DNA of 12,609 nt from Bathymodiolus azoricus thioautotrophic gill symbiont (GTDB lineage: Bacteria; Pseudomonadota; Gammaproteobacteria; PS1; Pseudothioglobaceae), in contig NZ_CDSC02000009.1 in assembly GCF_001298715.1 (NCBI RefSeq), positions 1-12,609 of the forward strand. The letters run 5' to 3'. Below are positions 1-7,074 of this stretch, one piece after another (positions within the stretch are counted from its first letter, which is position 1; each line of letters opens with the position of its first letter). Both the position numbers and the translations under genes were made by a program. Below the pieces are notes generated by a model. That model did no database searches, was not told the DNA's origin, and worked only from the letters and a program-made list of their open reading frames with translations.

Positions 1-263
1 TACTTAAGGATTTGGTGGGTAAAGACGATGTAGAGCTTTACGCCGATAGCACTTATTGTTCACAAGAGATTGAAGACTATTTAAGTGAGATTAAATGCAA
101 CTCCCAAGTTCATGAAAAAATCCACTTAGTGAGCAACAAAAAGCCAATAATCACAAGAAATCTAAAACTAGGGTGCGAGCAGCATGTATTTGGTTTTATG
201 ACTAATTCTATGAATGATGTTTTGCATATGCGACAAATAGACAGAAAAAGATTGGTGCTATAA
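1..263 (+). mobile_element. Remnant of an IS5-family transposase (C-terminal part)
   Basis: The frame is open from the window edge (LKD precedes the TTG at 12) to a TAA at 261-263. It resembles the C-terminal catalytic part of an IS5-type DDE transposase: an ADSTY motif (the second Asp of the triad) near residue 12 counted from the TTG, and HVFGFMTNSM at about 58-67, matching the family's R-V-E-H-V-F-G signature. The copy looks decayed. The stretch between the two motifs is about nine residues shorter than usual, the residue before HVFG that should be the catalytic Glu is Gln (CEQHVFG), and the frame ends right after RKRLVL, where the family goes on with a hydrophobic helix. The neighbouring frame continues with GAIIGILEVSL, so a frameshift near 250 is likely. 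The 5' part lies outside the window. No terminal inverted repeat can be confirmed because only one end is visible. The family call is from memory of its motifs. Confidence 0.75.
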
Positions 264-291
264 TTGGGATTTTGGAGGTGTCCTTAAATAG

Positions 292-411
292 AAAAGGAGG
301 GTAAATCCAGCCTTAACCTTATTAGGACAAAGTTTAAAGAAATTACCAATTGGGCAAAAATTGGCTTTTGCCAATCATCCCTATTTTGTGCAAAGGTCTC
401 TTAAAGTATAA
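292..411 (+). pseudogene. Startless 39-codon reading frame, possible tail of a lost gene
   Basis: Directly after the transposase remnant, a frame opens behind a TAG (289-291) and runs to a TAA at 409-411 with no ATG, GTG or TTG start near its beginning. Its translation looks like protein, not random sequence: it contains NPALTLLGQSLKK followed by LPIGQKLAFANHPYFVQRSL. It may be the last few dozen residues of a gene cut off by insertion or deletion at the insertion-sequence boundary. I do not recognise the family. The hairpin at 360-375 falls inside it, which would be unusual for an intact gene. The alternative is a chance open frame in an intergenic region of about 180 bases. Confidence 0.3.
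356..375 (-). terminator. Rho-independent terminator for the trx-argH-fmt operon
   Basis: Read on the minus strand, the sequence is ATTGGC, loop AAAA, GCCAAT, then a run of T. This is a perfect 6-bp stem (360-375) with a U tract (356-360). It lies about 68 bases beyond the fmt stop codon, in the right orientation to end that operon. A second pairing is possible: ATTGGGCAAAA at 349-359 with TTTTGCCAAT at 366-375, one G bulged. Confidence 0.6.
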
Positions 412-442
412 GTAAAGGCAAGGTTTATGCGCTTAAGTAGCA

Positions 443-1378
443 TTATAATCCTAGTTTGTGCAATTGATAAGCATTGCTAAAGTCTTTAATATTGGCAATT
501 TTTTTGCCTGATAGTTGTACTTTCTCTAAACTTAATATAGCATCAGCTGTTGCGATGTAACAAGTGCCTTTGGTAGGAGGTTGAATGACTTCCCCTGGTT
601 TTTCATGATAATTTTCTTTCACAATACTGGCAGATAGAATGCGTAATACTTTGGATTCAAACTTATCACTTGTTGCATTGCTTTGCGCAATAGGGTAGGG
701 GTTAAATGCCCTAATTTGACGGTTGATTTTATCAGCAGATTGACTCCAATCAATCCACGCTTCGTCTTTTTTAAGTTTTTTAGCGTAAGTTACATCTTCT
801 TCATTTTGCTTTGTGGATGGTAGGTTGTCAAGGTTTTCTAATACTTCAATAATAGCTTTGGCACCTAGTGTGGAGAGTTTGTCATGCAAGGTTTGTGCAT
901 TGTCAATATCAGTGATATCACAGGTTTTTTCTAACAAAATATTGCCTGTGTCTAATCCTTCATCCATTTGCATGATGCTCACACCTGTAGTTTTGTCGCC
1001 TGCTAGAATGGCGCGTTGAATAGGTGCAGCACCTCGCCAGCGTGGTAGTAGAGAAGCGTGAATATTAAGGCATCCATACTTAGGGGTATCTAAGACAAGT
1101 TTTGGCAATAGTTGACCATAAGCCACTACCACCATAACATCAGCATTGAGTGCAAATAAGGTTTTTTGGGCATCATTATCTTTCAGACTTTCTGGTTGAA
1201 AGACTGGAAGCTTGTGTTTTAAGGCTTGTTCTTTGACAGCGCAGGCACTTAATATACGACCGCGACCTTTGGGGCGGTCAGGTTGGCAATAGACACCAAC
1301 AATGTCGTGTCCAGCATTAATGAGTGCAGTTAAAACACTGAGCGAAAATTCAGGCGTGCCGGCAAAAACAATTTTCAT
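443..1378 (-). CDS. fmt: Methionyl-tRNA formyltransferase
   Basis: It transfers a formyl group from 10-formyl-tetrahydrofolate to Met-tRNA(fMet) in the cytoplasm, making the initiator tRNA for translation. The 311 residues fit the usual length of 310-320. The N-terminal Rossmann domain starts MKIVFAGTPEFS. The formyl-folate signature is NIHASLLPRWRGAAPIQ at 105-121, with the expected catalytic triad Asn105, His107 and Asp143. The C-terminal tRNA-binding domain runs from about residue 205. The gene is last in a three-gene operon, and its ATG is one base beyond the argH stop codon. There is no clear Shine-Dalgarno sequence, so translation probably depends on coupling to argH. Bacteria often place fmt beside def or rsmB; pairing with argH is less usual. 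Confidence 0.97.
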   Translation of the reverse strand: MKIVFAGTPEFSLSVLTALINAGHDIVGVYCQPDRPKGRGRILSACAVKEQALKHKLPVFQPESLKDNDAQKTLFALNADVMVVVAYGQLLPKLVLDTPKYGCLNIHASLLPRWRGAAPIQRAILAGDKTTGVSIMQMDEGLDTGNILLEKTCDITDIDNAQTLHDKLSTLGAKAIIEVLENLDNLPSTKQNEEDVTYAKKLKKDEAWIDWSQSADKINRQIRAFNPYPIAQSNATSDKFESKVLRILSASIVKENYHEKPGEVIQPPTKGTCYIATADAILSLEKVQLSGKKIANIKDFSNAYQLHKLGL

Positions 1379-1379
1379 T

Positions 1380-2762
1380 CTATTTTAGGTTGTTGCGAGC
1401 AGTTTTGATAGCCTGTTTGACTTGATTTGGTGCAGTACCACCAAGATGGTCACGCGCGCAAAGTGAGCCTTCTAACGAAAGCATATCAAACACATCATTT
1501 TCAATACGAGCATCAAATCCCTGTAATTCTTTCAAATTCAACTCACTTAAATCTTTTTGTATTTTTAGTCCGTAAGCAACCGATAAACCTACCACTTCGT
1601 GTGCATCGCGAAATGGCAAACCTTTTTTCACCAAATAATCTGCCAAATCTGTGGCAGTAGTATAGCCTTTCTTGGTAGAATTGTACATATTGTCACGCTT
1701 TGCTTTAATGGTTGGCACCATATCGGCGAATACGCGTAAGCAAGTTTTAAGTGTGTCAACCGTATCAAATAGGGGTTCTTTATCTTCTTGGTTATCCTTA
1801 TTATAGGCGAGTGGTTGTGACTTCATAATGGTCAGCATTGCAGTTAAATTACCATACACACGGCCTGTTTTGCCACGCACTAACTCTGGTACATCGGGGT
1901 TTTTCTTTTGTGGCATAATTGATGAGCCTGTACAAAAGCTGTCTGGCAATTCAATAAAATCAAATTGTGCACTTGACCAAAGAATTAACTCCTCAGAAAA
2001 ACGCGACAAATGCATCATAACAATGCTGGCTGCTGATAAAAACTCTATGGCAAAATCACGGTCACTAACGCCATCAAGCGAGTTATTGCAAATACGCTCA
2101 AAACCTAACAATTCAGCAGTGCGAGCGCGTTTAATTGGGTAAGTCGTACCTGCTAATGCCGCACTACCAAGTGGCATTGAATTGAGTCGCTTACGACAAT
2201 CAATCAGTCGTTCAGCATCACGAGATAGCATCTCAAAATACGCCATCATATGATGCCCAAAACTCACAGGTTGAGCAGCTTGTAAATGAGTAAAACCTGG
2301 TAATATGGTACTTGCTTCTTGTTCAGCTAAATTAAGTAATGCGACTTGCAAACGCTTAATTTCATCATTAATTTCATCAAGTTGTTCACGCAAATATAGG
2401 CGAATATCGGTTGCTACTTGGTCGTTACGCGAGCGCCCTGTGTGTAGTTTTTTGCCTGCATTGCCAATCATCGCTACTAGGCGTGCTTCAATATTCATAT
2501 GCACATCTTCTAAATCAACTGACCAATCAAATTTGTCTTTTTTGATTTCAGTAAGAATCGTATTTAGACCGTCAATGATTTGTGATTTTTCATCCTCAGT
2601 CAATAATCCAACTTCCTGCAGCATTGTGGCATGTGCAATTGAGCCTTGAATGTCATAAGGTGCGAGAATTTTATCAAAAAATACCGAGGCACCAAAAATT
2701 TTAACAAATTCATCGGTTGGTTGATTGAAGCGTCCGCCCCAAGATTGGTTAGTTTTGTTCAT
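1380..2762 (-). CDS. argH: Argininosuccinate lyase
   Basis: It splits argininosuccinate into arginine and fumarate, the last step of arginine synthesis, as a cytoplasmic homotetramer. The 460 residues match the family. Visible landmarks are SWGGRF at the N terminus, HTGRSRNDQ at 107-115, GFTHLQ at 156-161 with the catalytic His159, and the fumarase/aspartase superfamily signature [12 protein letters not shown] at 279-290, which carries the catalytic Ser (Ser281) on its mobile loop. All parts of the composite active site are present. Its ATG lies six bases after the thioredoxin-like gene's stop codon, with no obvious Shine-Dalgarno sequence, and fmt follows one base after its own stop. No other arg gene is in the window. 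Confidence 0.98.
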   Translation of the reverse strand: MNKTNQSWGGRFNQPTDEFVKIFGASVFFDKILAPYDIQGSIAHATMLQEVGLLTEDEKSQIIDGLNTILTEIKKDKFDWSVDLEDVHMNIEARLVAMIGNAGKKLHTGRSRNDQVATDIRLYLREQLDEINDEIKRLQVALLNLAEQEASTILPGFTHLQAAQPVSFGHHMMAYFEMLSRDAERLIDCRKRLNSMPLGSAALAGTTYPIKRARTAELLGFERICNNSLDGVSDRDFAIEFLSAASIVMMHLSRFSEELILWSSAQFDFIELPDSFCTGSSIMPQKKNPDVPELVRGKTGRVYGNLTAMLTIMKSQPLAYNKDNQEDKEPLFDTVDTLKTCLRVFADMVPTIKAKRDNMYNSTKKGYTTATDLADYLVKKGLPFRDAHEVVGLSVAYGLKIQKDLSELNLKELQGFDARIENDVFDMLSLEGSLCARDHLGGTAPNQVKQAIKTARNNLK

Positions 2763-2768
2763 AATATT

Positions 2769-3155
2769 TTAGTAATGTTTTTCCAATTTCTTATCTAAAT
2801 CTGTCCAATAAGTATCTTCACTGGCAACGCCAACAATTTTTTCTAACAACATGCCTTCTGCATCAAACAATAGTAAAGTCGGATAGAAATCTATATCGTA
2901 TTTATCTGCAAAGTCATTATTCTCAATTTGCACACCATCAAAATCTACCATGCTAAGTCCTGCGTGTATCTCTATTTGGGCAATGATGAGTTTATCGGTG
3001 TATTCCCTGAGTTCAGTCATTGGCGCTATCACTTCGTTAATAACAAAATAACACCAAGAGCAATCTTCCAAATGCGTTAATAGCAAAATATTTTTATTGT
3101 CTTTTTTTGCCTGTTGTTTTGTTTGGAAAAGTTTTTTTGCTGCTGGAATCCTCAT
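2769..3155 (-). CDS. Thioredoxin-like protein with CSWC motif, no signal peptide
   Basis: This is a 128-residue thioredoxin-fold protein. The redox motif is CSWC at 32-35 after LLLTHLED, and the cis-proline lies in FYPTLLLF (Pro92). Between them is a DFDG element (71-74), also seen in the periplasmic thioredoxin at 6535-7041, so the two are probably related copies of a SoxW-like family. It has no signal peptide, and an in-frame TAA four codons upstream rules out a longer start in this frame, so it is probably cytoplasmic or has lost its export signal. The family is known for thiol reduction, but the substrate here is unknown. It leads the operon with argH and fmt and has no clear Shine-Dalgarno sequence. 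Confidence 0.8.
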   Translation of the reverse strand: MRIPAAKKLFQTKQQAKKDNKNILLLTHLEDCSWCYFVINEVIAPMTELREYTDKLIIAQIEIHAGLSMVDFDGVQIENNDFADKYDIDFYPTLLLFDAEGMLLEKIVGVASEDTYWTDLDKKLEKHY

Positions 3156-3162
3156 GGTTTTT

Positions 3163-3171
3163 TGTTAAAAT
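3163..3171 (+). promoter_or_regulatory. Possible extended -10 promoter for hemC
   Basis: In the 46-base gap between the divergent thioredoxin-like gene and hemC, TGTTAAAAT reads as an extended -10 element (TG, one base, TAAAAT with 5 of 6 consensus bases). It would start transcription about 24 bases before hemC. No convincing -35 was found, and the region is AT-rich, so chance matches are likely. Confidence 0.3.
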
Positions 3172-3201
3172 GCATATCTATTACGATTTTAAATCAATTT
3201 A

Positions 3202-4113
3202 ATGCAACAAACAATCAAAATTGCAACACGCAAAAGTCCTCTAGCACTTTGGCAAGCCGAACATGTGAAATCTAAATTAGAGCAACTATACCCCGACTTA
3301 ATGGTTGAATTGGTGAAGATGACGACTAAAGGCGACCAGATTTTAAACTCCCCCTTGTCTAAAATTGGTGGAAAAGGCTTATTTATTAAAGAATTAGAGG
3401 TTGGGCTGTTAGAAGGCAAAGCAGATATTGCTGTGCATTCAATGAAAGATGTGCCATATGAAATCCCAGAAGGCTTTGAATTGGGTGCGATACTTAAGCG
3501 AGAAAATCCATTTGATGCTTTTGTATCTAATGACTTTGATGGTATTAATGATTTACCACAAGGGGCAAAAGTGGGTACTTGTTCAATGCGTCGTATTGTA
3601 CAACTTAAAGCCACTCGTCCAGATTTAGAAATACTAGATTTGCGTGGCAATGTTAATACTCGATTACAAAAATTAGACAATGGTGAGTTTGACGGTATTA
3701 TTTTAGCGTGTGCAGGTCTTATTCGTCTTGGATTTGAAGATAGAATTAAGCAACAAATATCTGCCGAACAATCATTGCCTGCCGTTGGACAAGGTGCAGT
3801 CGGTATTGAAATTCGAGAAAATGACCAGATGATATTGGATTTAATTAAACCATTAATTGACAAAGAGGCTACTTATAGAGTGAGTGCCGAGCGTGCTATG
3901 AATGCACGCTTAGAAGGGGGTTGCTCTGTGCCAATTGCAGGGTATTCAACGATTAATGGTGAGCAAATTACGCTAACAGGTTTGGTGGGTAATGTAGATT
4001 CTGGTGTGATTTTAAAGCATCAAGCATCAAGTAATATTGATGCTGTTGAAGCATTAGGCGTGCAGTTAGCAGAAAAACTGATTGAGATGGGCGCACGAGA
4101 AATTTTAAAATGA
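3202..4113 (+). CDS. hemC: Hydroxymethylbilane synthase (porphobilinogen deaminase)
   Basis: It joins four porphobilinogen units into hydroxymethylbilane, the third step from glutamate-derived aminolevulinate towards haem and sirohaem, in the cytoplasm. The 303 residues are slightly shorter than the Escherichia coli enzyme. Landmarks are [13 protein letters not shown] at 7-19, HSMKDVP at 79-85 with the catalytic Asp83, the arginine cluster GTCSMRR at 125-131 with LRGNVNTR at 147-154, and LEGGCSVP at 237-244, where Cys241 carries the dipyrromethane cofactor. The family usually has GTSSLRR where this protein has GTCSMRR. No Shine-Dalgarno sequence precedes the ATG. The gene diverges from the thioredoxin-like operon and is followed after 40 bases by a membrane-protein gene. 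The usual neighbour hemD is not in the window. Confidence 0.98.
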   Translation: MQQTIKIATRKSPLALWQAEHVKSKLEQLYPDLMVELVKMTTKGDQILNSPLSKIGGKGLFIKELEVGLLEGKADIAVHSMKDVPYEIPEGFELGAILKRENPFDAFVSNDFDGINDLPQGAKVGTCSMRRIVQLKATRPDLEILDLRGNVNTRLQKLDNGEFDGIILACAGLIRLGFEDRIKQQISAEQSLPAVGQGAVGIEIRENDQMILDLIKPLIDKEATYRVSAERAMNARLEGGCSVPIAGYSTINGEQITLTGLVGNVDSGVILKHQASSNIDAVEALGVQLAEKLIEMGAREILK

Positions 4114-4153
4114 ATTAAAATAGGCGACATTATTTAGAATAAGGCAAGTAAAT

Positions 4154-4786
4154 ATGTTTAGATTCATCGAAAAAAGTTTTCTTAAAATTACACAAATCTT
4201 AGGCTTATTGTTTGCAACTATTGTATTGGTTGTGGCAGTCATTGTGAGTTACAACAAGATTGATGTCAAAGCTGATGATAAAATTGACACCCCAGTGGTG
4301 AAATTTGCTGATTATCAAAAATTAATACGCAATCAAAAAGCAAAAATCAGTAAAAACTTAGATAATAATCAGCGTTTTGACAAGACTTTTAATGCTTATA
4401 TTGATGATATTGTTAGCGCGTTAAGTGGTTTGTCTGATAATGTTATTGACAAAACTGATCTTAAACAAAAAGTTAAAATATCAAGCAAAGTTAAATTAAG
4501 CCAGTATCCTCAATCGGTGTCTGTGGCTTATGTCAAGTCTCTAGCAAAATTAACCAATCAAGTTGCAATCGTAGATGTTAAAGTGAATATGGATGAGCTT
4601 GTTAACTGGCATGACCAATCCTTTTTCCAGCAAATCAAAGAAAAAGATAAGAGAAATTTTCTACAAGTAGGACCACTGAGAATAGAAAAATCTGCTTATT
4701 CTGCGATGTGGGAAGTATTAGCAATATTTATGTTGTTGGTGATTATGCTGGCTGTCTTGCGTATTGAGCAAAATACTAGAAAATAA
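4154..4786 (+). CDS. Unrecognised membrane protein with a helix at each end
   Basis: I do not recognise this 210-residue protein. A hydrophobic segment at about 14-34 (ILGLLFATIVLVVAVIV) and another at about 186-204 (MWEVLAIFMLLVIMLAVL) flank a roughly 150-residue Lys/Asp-rich polar region. A short cationic start (MFRFIEKSFLK) suggests the N terminus stays in the cytoplasm and the middle lies in the periplasm. There are no cysteines and no clear enzyme motif. AAGG ahead of the ATG is a modest ribosome binding site, so the start is credible. It lies 40 bases after hemC on the same strand and may be co-transcribed, where many gammaproteobacteria have hemD and hemX. HemX also has an N-terminal helix but lacks this C-terminal one, so I do not assign it. 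Confidence 0.75.
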   Translation: MFRFIEKSFLKITQILGLLFATIVLVVAVIVSYNKIDVKADDKIDTPVVKFADYQKLIRNQKAKISKNLDNNQRFDKTFNAYIDDIVSALSGLSDNVIDKTDLKQKVKISSKVKLSQYPQSVSVAYVKSLAKLTNQVAIVDVKVNMDELVNWHDQSFFQQIKEKDKRNFLQVGPLRIEKSAYSAMWEVLAIFMLLVIMLAVLRIEQNTRK

Positions 4787-4805
4787 AGTTACACTACCGT
4801 TAGAC

Positions 4806-5285
4806 TTATTCAATAATCATCAATATTTTGGGTGTATTTATATTTACCACATTTCTTTGATTTGGCAAGTTTTTAATAATGCCAGAAATCGGCGAGGTAA
4901 TTGTGTATTTTTCTAATTCAATTTGTGCGATTTTGATCTTAAGATGATGTGCGTCTAATTCCCGCTTTGTTGCATCAAACGCCAATTGCGCGATTTCTAA
5001 ATCTCGATGAGAACTCACCAAACGCTCATAAAGCTCTTTGGTTTGTTGGAGCTCTAACTTTTTGTCATCAAAATCTTGTTGCTTGATGCTTTGCAAAGTT
5101 TTTAAGTATTGTAGTTCAAGTTTGGCCTGTCTATCATCAAGCCTTACAATGACATCGCCTTTTTTCACTTGGGTTTTGACAGGTTTTATCTCTATAATTG
5201 CACTTGATACTTGTGAATAGATTTCCAGTCCCAAAGTAGATGATGGTAACAATATTGCTAGCCAAACTAATGATTTAAAGCTCAT
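4806..5285 (-). CDS. Short HlyD/RND-type periplasmic adaptor
   Basis: It resembles the core of a membrane-fusion protein that bridges an inner-membrane pump and a TolC-type channel. A likely signal peptide (1-19, ending SSTLG) is followed by the first half of a lipoyl-like domain with KKGDVIVRLDD at 41-51. A two-helix coiled hairpin spans about 53-125, and the second lipoyl half contains YTITSPISGIIKNL at 127-140. The chain stops at 159 residues (KILMIIE), where normal adaptors of 330-400 residues continue into beta-barrel and membrane-proximal domains. The next bases show no continuation, so it is either a minimal adaptor or a truncated one. Its ATG lies inside the end of the channel gene (11-base overlap), with a good AGGAG site at 5292-5296, so the two are translationally coupled. 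No pump gene follows. Confidence 0.8.
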   Translation of the reverse strand: MSFKSLVWLAILLPSSTLGLEIYSQVSSAIIEIKPVKTQVKKGDVIVRLDDRQAKLELQYLKTLQSIKQQDFDDKKLELQQTKELYERLVSSHRDLEIAQLAFDATKRELDAHHLKIKIAQIELEKYTITSPISGIIKNLPNQRNVVNINTPKILMIIE

Positions 5286-6528
5286 AATCTTCTCCTGCTA
5301 ATTGTTGTAATTGTATAAAAACAATCACAAAGTCAAATTCATTTTTTGTTAATTTCCACTCAGTGTCAGTTAGATTGCTCATTGCACTGCCAATATCACT
5401 TTTAATTTCCATTTCATAATTGGCGCGAGCCAGTTCAAGATACAGGTCTCGATAATCAAGTTCGGTTGTCAGTGCTTGGTGGCGCTGTTTGAGTGTTTTT
5501 AACTTAAGCCACAACGATAAGGCTTGTTGGTTTAGTGCTTGAGTGCGTTGCTCAATGCGTAATTGTTGTTGTTTGATTTTTGTTAAAAGTTTGGAAGTTT
5601 TATTCTTCTGACTCTGGCTTTGACCAAAAGGCATAATAAAGCTGATGCCAGCACGCCAATTGCCATTTTTGCTACTATCGTAAGATTGCTCTCCCAGTTT
5701 AATGTTTGAGCTAATGACAATCTCTTTGTTGTTTTTTTCTAGATTTCTTTGCTGTTTTAGATTAGCAAGCACACGCCTTAGTTCACCCAATTCTAGATTA
5801 CTCAATTGTATTTTTTTCTGCCAAATTTCAAATCCAGCTAATTCTTTTTTGAAAAAATAGGTTAAATCAGGTTTAACCAAATTATCAGGTCTATTTTCAT
5901 AAGCAATATTAAGGAGTTGGGCAAGCTTAGCACGCGTGGTGATTTGCGCTGCTTCAGCCTCAATACGCTTAACAACATCTAATTGTGTTAATGTTCGTTT
6001 TTCCAATAATTCTACTTCAGAAGCATCTTCTACATTAAAATTATCCTGAATGCGATTTGCACGAATTGCAGAAATCGCTAAGCGCTCTAATACGGTTTCA
6101 TGACGCATATCAGCCAATATAATATTAAAAAAAGCTTGCATCACTTGCGTGGTTTTATCAATTTTAAGTTGTTGTAATGCAAACTCTGTATTTTTGACAG
6201 TGCTTTTGGCAGCATTTTGGTTAATTTCTACATTTTGGTCGTATAGTACTTTGTTGATTTTAATAAAGGCATGAGAGTAATCAGTACCGCCTAATTTTTC
6301 ATTATCACGCCTAGCTAACTGTAAATCTAAGTCGACTGTTGTTTTATAACTGTCTTGGTAAGATTTTAATTCAATTTTATCAAGCTCTATATTGATATGG
6401 AGTTGCTTTTGTTCAAGATTTTGTTTTGTTGCCAATGCCAGTGTATGTCTCAATGTTAGTGGGTTTGGCAATTCCAGTGCTTGTGTGGAAAATGATAAAA
6501 ACAACCAAGTAATAAGTAAAGACTTCAT
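5275..6528 (-). CDS. TolC-like outer-membrane efflux channel
   Basis: It probably forms a trimeric outer-membrane exit duct for an efflux or type I secretion machine. A signal peptide (1-17, ending STQA) is followed by a long alpha-helical, Gln/Lys/Leu-rich protein with the two repeated helical halves of the outer-membrane efflux family. The first runs from LTLRHTLALATKQNLEQK to about 225. The second, from about 235, contains a beta-like stretch (NWRAGISFIMPFGQSQ) and LYLELARANYEMEIKSDIG, which matches the family's repeat. At 417 residues it is a little short for the family. It begins six bases after the periplasmic thioredoxin stop codon, with only a weak GAG ahead of the ATG, and overlaps the adaptor gene at its end. 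Substrate unknown. Confidence 0.85.
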   Translation of the reverse strand: MKSLLITWLFLSFSTQALELPNPLTLRHTLALATKQNLEQKQLHINIELDKIELKSYQDSYKTTVDLDLQLARRDNEKLGGTDYSHAFIKINKVLYDQNVEINQNAAKSTVKNTEFALQQLKIDKTTQVMQAFFNIILADMRHETVLERLAISAIRANRIQDNFNVEDASEVELLEKRTLTQLDVVKRIEAEAAQITTRAKLAQLLNIAYENRPDNLVKPDLTYFFKKELAGFEIWQKKIQLSNLELGELRRVLANLKQQRNLEKNNKEIVISSNIKLGEQSYDSSKNGNWRAGISFIMPFGQSQSQKNKTSKLLTKIKQQQLRIEQRTQALNQQALSLWLKLKTLKQRHQALTTELDYRDLYLELARANYEMEIKSDIGSAMSNLTDTEWKLTKNEFDFVIVFIQLQQLAGEDYEL

Positions 6529-6534
6529 CTCGCA

Positions 6535-7041
6535 TTACTTGTGTTTGCGCTTGTAGCGTATGAAGGGCTCTTTTTTGTAGGATTTATCAACAAAATAATT
6601 TGCTAGCAGTAAAAAGTCTTTCTTGTTGACAAAGCCTGTGTGGCGTACTACGCGTTTACCATTTAAATCAAAGAAAGCCAGCACAGGTGTAGCACCGACT
6701 AAGTTATGGCGTTGAGCAAAGATTTTTTCTTGTAGGGTGTTGCCATCAAAATCTGTCAAATTCACACTAGATTCTACATCAATTTCAAAATTTAAAAAGT
6801 GCTGCCTAAAGTAGTCAATAATAGGTTTTTGAGTGAATACATTACGACGCATTTTTTGGCAGAATGGGCATTCTTCCATATGAAAGAAAACAAAAATACC
6901 CTCTTTTTTAGCGTCAATAGCGTCTTCTAAATTTTCACTGTAGTCATTAAAATGTTGATCAAACAATGATATGTCTTTTTCTTTAGCAAAACTTGATGTA
7001 CAAAGCAATAAAAAGAATGCTAAGTGAATAATTGTTTTCAT
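6535..7041 (-). CDS. Periplasmic SoxW-like thioredoxin
   Basis: This is an exported thioredoxin-fold protein of 168 residues. It has a signal peptide at about 1-19 (MKTIIHLAFF to SSFA), the redox motif CPFC at 58-61 in FFHMEECPFCQKM, a DFDG element at 97-100, the cis-proline in GATPVLAFF (Pro119), and a strongly basic tail. This fits the SoxW/thioredoxin_2-like group, which in sulfur oxidisers keeps periplasmic thiols reduced; the role here is inferred. I chose the ATG at 7041 because it gives a proper signal peptide and follows GGGGGA (7045-7050). A longer frame to 7107 would overlap the end of ftsY and put 22 extra residues before the signal. It lies between ftsY and the efflux channel in one operon. 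No other sox gene is visible. Confidence 0.85.
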   Translation of the reverse strand: MKTIIHLAFFLLLCTSSFAKEKDISLFDQHFNDYSENLEDAIDAKKEGIFVFFHMEECPFCQKMRRNVFTQKPIIDYFRQHFLNFEIDVESSVNLTDFDGNTLQEKIFAQRHNLVGATPVLAFFDLNGKRVVRHTGFVNKKDFLLLANYFVDKSYKKEPFIRYKRKHK

Positions 7042-7044
7042 ATA

Positions 7045-7050
7045 TCCCCC
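7045..7050 (-). promoter_or_regulatory. Ribosome binding site that sets the SoxW-like start
   Basis: GGGGGA lies three bases before the ATG at 7041 on the minus strand. It supports that start over the longer in-frame option. The spacing is shorter than ideal. Confidence 0.5.
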
Positions 7051-7058
7051 AAAGTTAA

Positions 7059-7074
7059 AAGGGATAATACCCTT
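7059..7074 (-). other. Small hairpin at the ftsY stop codon
   Basis: On the minus strand, AAGGG, loop TATTAT, CCCTT forms a 5-bp stem that begins on the TAA of ftsY. TTTTAACTTT follows. It could weakly attenuate transcription into the thioredoxin-channel-adaptor genes, but the stem is short and the T run is interrupted. Confidence 0.2.

Noticed and set aside
1828..2649. Open frames of 104 and 114 codons on the plus strand
   Set aside because: Both are opposite the intact argH gene and have Ser/Arg-rich translations with no domain features.
3189..3863. Long antisense open frame (224 codons) on the minus strand
   Set aside because: It lies almost wholly opposite hemC, whose product has all expected motifs. 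The antisense translation shows no recognisable domain and looks like a by-product of hemC codon use.
4787..4805. Bidirectional terminator between the convergent genes
   Set aside because: I looked for a GC-rich stem followed by a T run on both strands in this 19-base gap and its flanks and found none.
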